Source: Bin87 sp965204395 (GTDB lineage Bacteria; Chloroflexota; Dehalococcoidia; Lucifugimonadales; UBA3495). From it: a stretch of 64,000 nucleotides of DNA. Both the position numbers and the translations under genes were made by a program. Location of the stretch: positions 930,001 to 994,000 of the forward strand of contig OZ241987.1 in assembly GCA_965204395.1 (NCBI GenBank), written 5' to 3'. Under the pieces are notes generated by a model that saw only the letters and a list, made by a program, of their open reading frames with translations, was not told the DNA's origin and made no database searches. Of this stretch, positions 25,087 through 32,364 are shown one piece after another. Each line of letters begins with the position of its first letter. Within the stretch, counting starts at the first letter, position 1.

Positions 25087-25867
25087 TCCTCCAGGTGCCG
25101 GCCACTCTGGACCGGCGATTCGCCCGACATATTATGTCCGCCAACCGCCTGGGGCAATAGCGACGCACTTTACCCTCAACAACCCTGCGCAAAGGTGTGA
25201 TGAAGCAAAGCGACCCATCTCCAATCCAAAAACAAAATCCCGTCCATCCTTTACATCCATGAAAAATAACTGATTTCCCAACAATGACACCCGCCCGTTG
25301 CCCCAAGTCGCACCCACGTTCTATCCTGTATTCGTCAGGTTCCCCGCTCGGCACTCGAGAACCGGGGCGGGGTCGCCGCATCGCATGCAGCGGCAGCCAC
25401 CAAACTACCAAACATGGCGAGGTGTCAAAAAGGTTCGGGTCGCATAACGGCCTGTCGGTTACCCAATAGCAGAATAAGGTTCCCAAGGAGCCTAGAATCG
25501 TCTTTTTCCGCGATCAAGCTCCCGGAACCCAGCGGGTGTTACCACCGCCCCGTGCTCGCGCTGCCCCGGTACCATTGGCCGGCTACCCGCGAGGACACGG
25601 AAGCCTAGGACGATATCTTTCTGCGCAAGCAAAAACAGTGTTGGCCGTGCAGAGTTCATCCGCCTCAGGCGGAACACGCAACCCGAACCACAACCTGACG
25701 CCGAATTGACCAAACCAACCGCCAACCCCAACGGAGGTAAATCCCCTTGAAATATCCCTTGAACCAAGCGTCCCACTACGGTTGAATCAACGGCATCGGG
25801 ACCAACCCGGTCGCCGGCCAAATGCTATACTGTCCGCCGATTTCCCTTGAGCGGATTGTACCCCCAC
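25087..25867. other. Gene-poor interval upstream of hisF
   Basis: About 780 bases without a convincing gene. 25228-25268 is a copy of a short intergenic repeat (CCGTCCATCC...ACATCCATG) also seen at 42217-42253. The rest is lower in GC than the surrounding genes and has no codon-like periodicity that I can see. I looked for tmRNA, RNase P and SRP signatures and found none. A minus-strand ORF at 25492-25821 has no recognisable family and no ribosome binding site. The hisF promoter lies at the right end. Confidence 0.5.
25823..25831 (+). promoter_or_regulatory. Extended -10 promoter of hisF
   Basis: TGCTATACT, an extended -10 (TGn plus TATACT), lies 36 bases before the GTG start. No -35 is evident. 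Confidence 0.6.
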
Positions 25868-26677
25868 GTGTTGACTCGCCGCATCATCCCTTGCCTTGAC
25901 GTCGACGCCGGCCGCGTCGTCAAGGGCACCAGTTTCGTCAACTTGCGCGACGCCGGCGACCCGGCGGAGTTGGCGTCCCGGTACGACCAGGAAGGCGCCG
26001 ACGAGTTGGTGTTCCTCGACATCACCGCCAGCAGCGATTCCCGCGATACCATGGTCGACGTCGTGCGCGCCGTATCCGAGCAGGTCTTCATCCCCCTCAC
26101 CGTCGGCGGCGGCATCCGCTCCATCGAGGACGTCCGCCGCATGCTCAACGCCGGCGCCGACAAGGTCTCCGTCAACACCGCCGCCATCAACACCCCGGAA
26201 CTGGTCGTGCAGGGATCAGCGCAGTTCGGCAGCCAGTGCATCGTCACCGCCATCGACGCCCGCCGCGTCGTCCCCGGCGAATCCTATCCTGAACCCAAAG
26301 ACGCGACCATCGGCTTGGACGGCACCTCGGGTTGGCAGGTCTACACCCACGGCGGCCGCAATCCCACCGGCCTCGACGCCGTGAAATGGGCTGAGCGCAC
26401 CGTCTCCCTCGGCTCCGGCGAAATCCTGCTCACCAGCATGGATGAGGACGGCCAACAGGATGGATACGATCTCCCGCTCACCCGCGCCATCTCCCGCGCC
26501 GTTCCCGTCCCCGTCATCGCCAGCGGCGGCGCCGGCAGTCTTAACCATCTATATGACGCCTTCACCGACGGAGAGGCCGACGCGGTGCTGGCCGCCAGCA
26601 TATTCCACTTCGGCACCTACTCCATCGCCCAGGCCAAGGATTTCCTGTCCGACCGCGGCATCCCCATGCGAATTTGA
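25868..26677 (+). CDS. hisF: Imidazole glycerol phosphate synthase cyclase subunit
   Basis: A 269-residue (beta/alpha)8 barrel that forms IGP and AICAR in histidine synthesis with ammonia from HisH. The start is GTG, giving MLTRRIIPCLDVDAGRVVKG with the catalytic Asp in CLDV. Other family motifs are LVFLDITAS, the phosphate loop LTVGGGIRS, the second catalytic Asp in IDAR, GWQVYTHGGR and VIASGGAGS. hisH is not in the window; hisIE lies about 1 kb downstream, separated by a HAD gene. An upstream in-frame TTG (25847) is less likely because HisF proteins begin with LTRRI. Confidence 0.96.
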   Translation: MLTRRIIPCLDVDAGRVVKGTSFVNLRDAGDPAELASRYDQEGADELVFLDITASSDSRDTMVDVVRAVSEQVFIPLTVGGGIRSIEDVRRMLNAGADKVSVNTAAINTPELVVQGSAQFGSQCIVTAIDARRVVPGESYPEPKDATIGLDGTSGWQVYTHGGRNPTGLDAVKWAERTVSLGSGEILLTSMDEDGQQDGYDLPLTRAISRAVPVPVIASGGAGSLNHLYDAFTDGEADAVLAASIFHFGTYSIAQAKDFLSDRGIPMRI

Positions 26678-26688
26678 CGCCATCCCGT

Positions 26689-26730
26689 AACTCCCTCTCC
26701 CCTGGCGGGGGAGGGTTGGGGTGAGGGGGA
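26689..26730. repeat. Dispersed palindromic repeat, family A
   Basis: AACTCCCTCTCCCCTGG then GGGGAGGGTTGGGGTGAGGG. It is near-identical in layout to the copy at 6070-6110, between hisF and the HAD gene. Confidence 0.8.
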
Positions 26731-26754
26731 ATCGCTAAATCACGAGGCAGCTAC

Positions 26755-27456
26755 ATGAGCGCTATCACCACCGTAATCTTCGATATGTTCAACACGATAG
26801 CGCAGGACGGGCCGGAACACTGGCGCCAGTCTTTCGTCAAGATCATCGCGGAGCAGGGCCTGGACACAGATCCCGAAACCCTCCGGCAGGCTTGGGATTT
26901 CGGCTCCAACAATTTCCGAGCCCGCCGCATCGACCCGGACGAGCCTTTCATTTCATACCTCGACGGCTGGGCCGACGCTTTCGCCCGAGCGTTCGATGAC
27001 CTGAACCTCCACGGCGATCCGATGGCCGCCTCCCGAAAATCCATCGACGATCTGGGCGCTCGCCCACTGTTCCCCGATGCTCCCGAAGCCCTGTCCATCC
27101 TCGGCCAGCAACGTCGCCTGGCCGTCCTGTCCAACGCCGACGACGCCTATCTTGACCCGGTCGTCGCCCGCATCCCCATTAAATTCGCCGCCGTCGTATC
27201 ATCCGAAGGGGGCCAGTGTTACAAACCCGAACCCCGCTTGTTTGAGATCGTCCTCAACGAACTCCAGGCCGATCCGGCCGAGTGCGTCTACGTGGGCGAC
27301 AAGCAGTTCGAAGACGTTAAGGGCGCGCGCAATGCCGGAATGTCGGTGGTGTGGATCAACCGACGCGCCGAACCCATCAATCCCGACCTGCCCGCGCCGG
27401 ACGCCCAGGTCCGCGACCTGCTCGAACTGCCCGCCGTCCTCGACGGCCTCGGTTGA
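26755..27456 (+). CDS. HAD-superfamily hydrolase
   Basis: A 233-residue class IA HAD protein. Motif I is FDMFNT: the nucleophile Asp is present, but the usual second Asp of DxD is Phe, as in haloacid-dehalogenase-type members rather than phosphatases. Motif II is VLSNADD, the motif III lysine lies in YKPEPRLFE, and motif IV is YVGDKQFEDVKGA. A cap domain spans about residues 20-95. Possible activities are a dehalogenase or another non-phosphatase HAD reaction; the substrate is not inferable. The ATG follows GAGGCAGCTAC, an acceptable ribosome binding site. Confidence 0.88.
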   Translation: MSAITTVIFDMFNTIAQDGPEHWRQSFVKIIAEQGLDTDPETLRQAWDFGSNNFRARRIDPDEPFISYLDGWADAFARAFDDLNLHGDPMAASRKSIDDLGARPLFPDAPEALSILGQQRRLAVLSNADDAYLDPVVARIPIKFAAVVSSEGGQCYKPEPRLFEIVLNELQADPAECVYVGDKQFEDVKGARNAGMSVVWINRRAEPINPDLPAPDAQVRDLLELPAVLDGLG

Positions 27457-27538
27457 TCACCATTAGATCCCTCCGTAGTCAAGGCTGATCCAGCGCCCAC
27501 CGGCCTACCCTCACCCAAACCGGCTACCCTCACCCAAC

Positions 27539-27564
27539 CGTCATTCCTGCGAAAGCAGGAATCC
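27539..27564. repeat. Short palindromic repeat, family C
   Basis: CATTCCTGCGAAAGCAGGAATCC, a hairpin with arms TTCCTGC/GCAGGAA. It resembles the ATTCC...GGAAT repeats common in many bacteria. A disrupted relative lies at 24384-24428. Confidence 0.7.
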
Positions 27565-27672
27565 AAAGATCCCAATTTCGGCCAACCTCAATTCCAACCC
27601 ATGAATCCCAGCCGCCGGCGATGCAAGCTTCCTGCCGTGGATCCGCCGGCCCGTCCCCAGGAGCCAGAGCAA

Positions 27673-28296
27673 ATGACCGAAGTAAAGTTGGACGACAAGG
27701 GCCTGGTCCCCGCCATCGCTCAGGACATCAATACCGGCCAGGTCCTCATGCTGGGGTACATGAACCCCGGCTCCCTCAAGCGCACCGTTGAGGGCACCCA
27801 GGTCTGGTTCTACAGCCGCAGCCAGGAGGACCTCTGGCACAAGGGCGAGGTCTCAGGCAACTACCTCAACCTCCGCGAGTGGTACGTGGACTGCGACGGC
27901 GATACCATCCTCCTGAAAGTCGAACCCGACGGCCCGACTTGCCACACTGGGGAAATCACCTGCTTCTTCAACCGCATGGACGACCTCCCCGAGGACTACA
28001 CTGCTTCCGATGGCGGCCCCCGGATTCTCGACGAACTGTTCGCCATCATCAAGGATCGCCAGCGCGAAATGCCCGAGGACAGCTACACCGCCCAACTGCT
28101 GGCTGAAGGCCCTAGCCGCGTCGCCCAGAAGGTCATCGAGGAAGCCGGTGAAACCGCCCTCGCCGCCGCAACCGGGGATACAGAAAACCTGCCCGCCGAG
28201 ATCGCCGATCTGCTCTACCACACCCTCACCCTCATGGCCTCCGCCGGCGTCTCACCCAACGCCGTCTGGCAGGAACTCCGCAACCGCCGCGCCTAG
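27673..28296 (+). CDS. hisIE: Bifunctional phosphoribosyl-AMP cyclohydrolase / phosphoribosyl-ATP pyrophosphatase
   Basis: A 207-residue fusion catalysing steps 2 and 3 of histidine synthesis. The HisI half (about 1-110) has VLMLGYMN, VWFYSRSQEDLWHKGE, the DCDGDTILLKV metal segment and GPTCHTGEITCF with its zinc ligands. The HisE half (about 118-207) has ELFAIIKDRQ, SYTAQLL and the VIEEAGETALAA motif. The start at 27673 has AGGAG 9 bases upstream; an in-frame ATG at 27601 adds an unconserved basic leader. It is separated from hisF by the HAD gene and repeats. Confidence 0.95.
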   Translation: MTEVKLDDKGLVPAIAQDINTGQVLMLGYMNPGSLKRTVEGTQVWFYSRSQEDLWHKGEVSGNYLNLREWYVDCDGDTILLKVEPDGPTCHTGEITCFFNRMDDLPEDYTASDGGPRILDELFAIIKDRQREMPEDSYTAQLLAEGPSRVAQKVIEEAGETALAAATGDTENLPAEIADLLYHTLTLMASAGVSPNAVWQELRNRRA

Positions 28297-28305
28297 CGCA
28301 TAAAA

Positions 28306-28348
28306 AGTCCCCTCTCCCTTGACGGAAGAGGGCTAGGGTGAGGGTGGA
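28306..28348. repeat. Dispersed palindromic repeat, family A
   Basis: CCCCTCTCCCTTGACGG then AAGAGGGCTAGGGTGAGGG. One arm base differs (GGAAGAGGG instead of GGGAGAGGG). It lies between the convergent hisIE and S51 genes. Confidence 0.8.
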
Positions 28349-28379
28349 AATTTGAAGGCCCTATACTGCGCTGCGTCGC

Positions 28380-29099
28380 CTACCCCGTCGCCCCCTCCAC
28401 CGTCAGCCCGGGCACCGGCTCCAACCCGGCGTACCGTCGCCACGCGCCATCCCTATACACCGTAACGTTCCCACTCCCCAGCGCCGTCGCTCCGCCCGGC
28501 TCCAGCAACACCCCCGACCCGCCGTCGATCCCCAACACCGTGAGGCCCACAAAATCCCTGCCGGCAAGCTGCGCCAGCACCGCCTCGGGGTCGCTGCGCT
28601 CGTGGTGCGGCAGCGTCATCACGTTCGGCACAATATTCAACGCCGCCGAAACCGGCGACCCAGACGACGGACGCCGCATCACCGCGCCCAGCACCATCGC
28701 CCCCGCGCTCGACCCGGCCCATACTGCGCCGTTGTCATTGGCCGCTCTCACCGCCTCCAATAGCGGTGATCCCGCCAGCACCGAGTGTAGGTGCTCCGGG
28801 CTGCCTCCGGTGAAGTAGATCACGTCCGCGCCGTCCAGTAGTGCCGCCATCCGCGGGTTCTCAGCGTCTCCACGCTGTATGACATCAACGCTGTACGCGT
28901 CCGCCCCTAATCCGCTGAAGTGCCGGATGCCGTTCGACGCCGCCAGTTGCGGGTTTTCGCGAGCCGCTGCCGTTGGTATGATAGCCACCCGGGGAGCGTC
29001 CTTGCCCGTCAAACTCAAAACGTGGCGGTCCATTCCCACTGCCGCCGGCCGGAATTCGTCGCCGCCCACCAGCAGTATCCGCCGTTCCAAAATCGTCAC
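28380..29099 (-). CDS. S51 family / cyanophycinase-like peptidase
   Basis: A 239-residue protein with a class I glutamine-amidotransferase-like fold. It begins LLVGGDEFRPAAV, the opening typical of peptidase E/cyanophycinase relatives. The strand DVIYFTGGSPEHLHSV is followed by the nucleophile elbow VWAGSSAGAMVLG with a Ser nucleophile, then a histidine-containing LPHHERSD. Relatives cleave Asp-X dipeptides or cyanophycin. The substrate is not determinable. It has a cytoplasmic profile without a signal peptide. It is divergent from the VOC pair. Confidence 0.88.
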   Translation of the reverse strand: MTILERRILLVGGDEFRPAAVGMDRHVLSLTGKDAPRVAIIPTAAARENPQLAASNGIRHFSGLGADAYSVDVIQRGDAENPRMAALLDGADVIYFTGGSPEHLHSVLAGSPLLEAVRAANDNGAVWAGSSAGAMVLGAVMRRPSSGSPVSAALNIVPNVMTLPHHERSDPEAVLAQLAGRDFVGLTVLGIDGGSGVLLEPGGATALGSGNVTVYRDGAWRRYAGLEPVPGLTVEGATG

Positions 29100-29125
29100 C
29101 TGCCTTCGCTCATCAAGGGGGAAAG

Positions 29126-29527
29126 ATGTTCGAGTTTATACATCACGTCCGGATCCTTGTCCACGACGCCGACGCCATGGCCGAGTACATCCAGCAGAAC
29201 TTCGGCATGACCCCGGTGAAGATCGAGGTCTTCCCCGCCCGGGGCATGAAGAACGCCATCTTCAAGGTCGGCCAGACCAACGTGGAATTCACCGAACCCC
29301 TGGACCCAGAGTCCGCTATGGGCCAGTACCTCAATACCTTTGGACCCGGCCCCTACCACATGGCGTTTGGCGTCACAGATATCGCCGACAAGGCCGCCCA
29401 GCTAGCCGCCAATGGCAACCAGATGCGCGGCGAAAACGGCATGTCCCAAAGCGCCGAGGGCTACATGACCGCCAACATCGACCCGGCCAGCGCGCTGGGC
29501 TACCCCTTCCAGATCGCCGAAGGCTAG
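29126..29527 (+). CDS. VOC/glyoxalase family protein (copy 1)
   Basis: A 133-residue VOC protein with the paired beta-alpha-beta-beta-beta modules: HHVRILVHDADAMAEYIQQN, NVEFTEPLDPESAMGQYL and YHMAFGVTDIADKA. Metal ligands of this fold (His near residue 7, Glu in NVEFTEP, His in PYHMAFGV) are present. It resembles methylmalonyl-CoA epimerase and related enzymes. It is followed after 23 bases by a paralogue of identical length. GGGGG lies 7 bases before the ATG. Confidence 0.88.
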   Translation: MFEFIHHVRILVHDADAMAEYIQQNFGMTPVKIEVFPARGMKNAIFKVGQTNVEFTEPLDPESAMGQYLNTFGPGPYHMAFGVTDIADKAAQLAANGNQMRGENGMSQSAEGYMTANIDPASALGYPFQIAEG

Positions 29528-29550
29528 CCCACCTTCTACAGGAGGCCACC

Positions 29551-29952
29551 ATGTTCAACTCAGTGCACCACATCCACTACGTCGTCAGCAGTCGCGATGA
29601 CATGGTCGAATACATCCGCGCCAACTTCGGCATGGAACCCGAGGACCTGCACACCATCGAGGACCGCGGCATGAAGGACGCCCTCTACCGCGTCGGCGAA
29701 ACCCTCATCGAAATCACCGAACCCCTCGACCCGGATTCCGGCATCGGCAAGCACCTGGCCGAGCACGGCCCCGGCGTCTATCACGTCGCGTTCGGCGTGG
29801 ACAACATCCGGCAGGTCGCCTCCGACTTGGCCGCCAAGGGCAACGCCCTGCGCGGCGAGGGCGGCGTCACCCAAAGCCCTCGCGGTTACACCACCGCCAA
29901 CATCGACCCGGCCAGCAGCCACGGCTTGTGGTTCCAACTCGCCGAGGGATAA
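29551..29952 (+). CDS. VOC/glyoxalase family protein (copy 2)
   Basis: A 133-residue paralogue of the preceding gene with the same layout: VHHIHYVVSSRDDMVEYIRA, IEITEPLDPDSGIGKHLAEH, GVYHVAFGVDNIRQVASDLA, and the shared ending YTTANIDPAS. A tandem duplication followed by divergence is evident. The two may form a heterodimer. An excellent AGGAGG precedes the ATG. The most likely class is an epimerase or dioxygenase/lyase-type VOC enzyme acting on a small acid or thioester; the choice cannot be made from sequence. Confidence 0.88.
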   Translation: MFNSVHHIHYVVSSRDDMVEYIRANFGMEPEDLHTIEDRGMKDALYRVGETLIEITEPLDPDSGIGKHLAEHGPGVYHVAFGVDNIRQVASDLAAKGNALRGEGGVTQSPRGYTTANIDPASSHGLWFQLAEG

Positions 29953-29974
29953 CGAATCTTCCCACCGGGGCCGG

Positions 29975-29983
29975 TGCTAACAT
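29975..29983 (+). promoter_or_regulatory. Extended -10 promoter of argS
   Basis: TGCTAACAT lies about 47 bases before the argS ATG, with the same TGCTA core as other promoters in the window. Confidence 0.5.
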
Positions 29984-30029
29984 ATAACCCCTACTTCGAT
30001 CACCCGCAAATTTGGTCGGATTGCCCAAC

Positions 30030-31724
30030 ATGCTAGTCAGAGACACCATTGCCAACGCGGTGGCCGCGGCCCTCGAAAAAGCGAACCGCGACGGCGCGAT
30101 CAACGTCGATTCCGTGCCAGACATCGAGGTCGAGCGGCCCAACAATGCCGAGCACGGCGATTTCGCCACAAACCTGCCCCTGCGCCTCGCCCGCGCCGCC
30201 CGGGCCAACCCTCTGCAGTTGGCCCAGCTTATCGCGGAACGAATCGAGAGCTCCTCCGAAATAGACAGCGTGGCCCCAGCCCCGCCGGGTTTCATCAATT
30301 TCAAGCTCAGCGAGTCGTGGTTGCAGCAGCAGGTAGAGGCGGTCCGTGCCGCCGGCGATTCCTTCGGCGCATCCGACGTCGGCGCCGGCCGCAAGGTCAT
30401 GGTGGAGTTCGTCAGCGTAAACCCCACCGGTCCCGTCCATGTGGGACACACTCGCGGCGCTGTCTTGGGCAGCGCCTTGGCCAACACCCTCGCCGCCGCC
30501 GGCTACCACGTTACCCGCGAGTACTACATCAACGACGCCGGCTCCCAGATGGAAGCGTTCTACCGCTCCGTCTGGACCCGCTACCGCCAGGCCCTCGGCC
30601 ACGACGCCGAGATGCCCGAAAATGGCTATCAGGGTGACTACATCGCCGATATTGCCTCGGAGATCATCGACTCCAACGGCGAAGGCTATCTGGAATCCCG
30701 GGAAGCCACCGCCGTCCGCGAGATCGGCGACGTGGCCCGCGAAAAGATGGTGTCCCTCATCCGCGACGACCTCGACGCCATCGGTGTCGCCTTTGACAAC
30801 TGGTTCAGCGAACGTTGGCTGTTCCAGAATCCTGACTCGCCCAATAGCGACTACGACCGCGCCATCGGCCGGCTCCGGGAGGGAGGCCACCTGGCCGAGC
30901 GCAGCGGCGCCCTTTGGTTCATCTCCACCGCCCTCGGCGACGAGCGCGACAACGTCGTGGTCCGTTCCTCCGGCGAACCCACCTACTTCGCCTCCGACAT
31001 CGCCTACCACTACAACAAGTTCGCCGAGCGCGGATTCGACCGTGTCATCGACATCTGGGGCGCCGACCACCAGGGCCACGTCCCCCGCATGAAGGCCGCC
31101 GTCCAGGCGTTGGGCATTGAGCCCGAAAACCTCACCGTCCTGATCTCTCAGATGGTCACCCTCAAGCGCGGCGATGAAACCGTCCGCGCCTCCAAGCGCA
31201 CCGGTGATTTCGTGACCCTCCGCGAGTTGGTCGACGAGGTCGGCACTGATGCGTGCCGCTACTTCTTCCTCGCCCGCGCTCCCTCCACCCAGATGGAGTT
31301 CGATCTGGAACTGGCGACCCGCGAATCCTCGGAGAACCCGGTCTATTACGTGCAGTACGCCCACGCCCGCAACGCCAGCATCCTGAACCTGGCTCATGAG
31401 CGCGGCATCGACTACAGCCAGGGCGACGTGAGCCTGCTGACCCATCCCAACGAGTTGGAACTAATCCGCACCATGCTCCGCCTTCCTGAGCTTATAGTGC
31501 AGGTCGCGGAGAACCTGGAACCCCACCATCTCCCCCACTACGCAATGGAACTCGCGACGGCGTTCCACCACTTCTACGAGAATTGCCGGGTAATCTCAGC
31601 CAACCCCGACGACAACGAGTTGACCCTCGCCCGCCTCAAATTGGTTTCAGCCGCCCAGGTCGCGTTTCGGCGCACTCTCACCTTGATGGGCATGTCCGCG
31701 CCGGATCGTATGGACCGGGAATAA
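30030..31724 (+). CDS. argS: Arginyl-tRNA synthetase
   Basis: A 564-residue class I synthetase that charges tRNA-Arg. The N-terminal Add1 domain spans about 1-110. The HIGH motif appears as VHVGHTRG in VSVNPTGPVHVGH. YYINDAGSQM is the characteristic ArgS segment and IWGADHQGHVPRMKAA follows. The KMSKS region is KRTGDF, the degenerate form usual in ArgS. A DALR anticodon-binding domain ends the protein. The ATG at 30030 is chosen over the in-frame TTG codons at 30012 and 30021. The ribosome binding site is weak. Confidence 0.97.
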   Translation: MLVRDTIANAVAAALEKANRDGAINVDSVPDIEVERPNNAEHGDFATNLPLRLARAARANPLQLAQLIAERIESSSEIDSVAPAPPGFINFKLSESWLQQQVEAVRAAGDSFGASDVGAGRKVMVEFVSVNPTGPVHVGHTRGAVLGSALANTLAAAGYHVTREYYINDAGSQMEAFYRSVWTRYRQALGHDAEMPENGYQGDYIADIASEIIDSNGEGYLESREATAVREIGDVAREKMVSLIRDDLDAIGVAFDNWFSERWLFQNPDSPNSDYDRAIGRLREGGHLAERSGALWFISTALGDERDNVVVRSSGEPTYFASDIAYHYNKFAERGFDRVIDIWGADHQGHVPRMKAAVQALGIEPENLTVLISQMVTLKRGDETVRASKRTGDFVTLRELVDEVGTDACRYFFLARAPSTQMEFDLELATRESSENPVYYVQYAHARNASILNLAHERGIDYSQGDVSLLTHPNELELIRTMLRLPELIVQVAENLEPHHLPHYAMELATAFHHFYENCRVISANPDDNELTLARLKLVSAAQVAFRRTLTLMGMSAPDRMDRE

Positions 31725-31754
31725 CCAGGTCTTCGGACAAGGAACGGGACCGCA

Positions 31755-32159
31755 ATGTTGCTGGATACTCTGAGAATGCGCCGGCGTTTGCTGGAAGCCG
31801 GTTTCCCGGACCAGCAGGCCGACGCCCTCACCGAAGAGATCGCCAACATCGTCACGGGTGAATTGGCAACCAAAGCCGACCTGCGGGAACAGCGAAATGA
31901 GACCGGGCTCAGGTTCGCCGAAGTGCACAGCGAAATCGCGGACGTTAGAAACGAACTAGTAGCATTGAAGGGGGAACTAGCCGAGCTACGGTGCGAAATC
32001 TCCGGGCTAAGAAACGAAGTCGGAGACCTTGGGGTCAGCATCGCCGACTTCAAGACCAGTTTCGCCAAATGGGGCGTGGGTCTCGCCGTAGCCGTTCTAC
32101 TTGGGTTCGCTGGCATGTCTGTGGCTATCGTGCTTTCCCTGGCTCGCATAGCTGGCTGA
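31755..32159 (+). CDS. DUF1640-like coiled-coil membrane protein
   Basis: A 134-residue protein. It begins with LRMRRRLLEAGFPDQQADALTEEI, which matches the DUF1640/CCDC90 family start, then TKADLREQ and a long coiled coil (about 40-105) with heptad spacing (AEVHSEIADVRNELVALKGE). It ends in one transmembrane segment (GVGLAVAVLLGFAGMSVAIV). Mitochondrial relatives regulate the calcium uniporter, but bacterial members have no known role. It starts 30 bases after argS and may be read from the same promoter. Confidence 0.75.
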   Translation: MLLDTLRMRRRLLEAGFPDQQADALTEEIANIVTGELATKADLREQRNETGLRFAEVHSEIADVRNELVALKGELAELRCEISGLRNEVGDLGVSIADFKTSFAKWGVGLAVAVLLGFAGMSVAIVLSLARIAG

Positions 32160-32364
32160 AGTCGTCCAAAATCGCCGCGCCCAAACTTGCCCTCGCCGCG
32201 TTGCAGGTGTATATTCAACGACCTATGGTATCCAATTTTCCAATCGTGCCATGGGTCGTAACCCTAGGGCGCGCGGTCGCCGAATCTCGTAACGCGACAC
32301 GCTCTGCAACCCTCATCCGAGGGCAGGGTCTGGCAATCCCCCAGACCGGGGGACCCAACCGCTA

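Noticed and set aside
25492..25821. A minus-strand ORF of 109 codons in the gene-poor interval
   Set aside because: No ribosome binding site, no recognisable family, and composition unlike the neighbouring genes. Kept as part of the intergenic entry.
30033..31445. A 470-codon minus-strand ORF opposite argS
   Set aside because: Antisense shadow of argS. No motif is recognisable and it runs wholly inside the gene.
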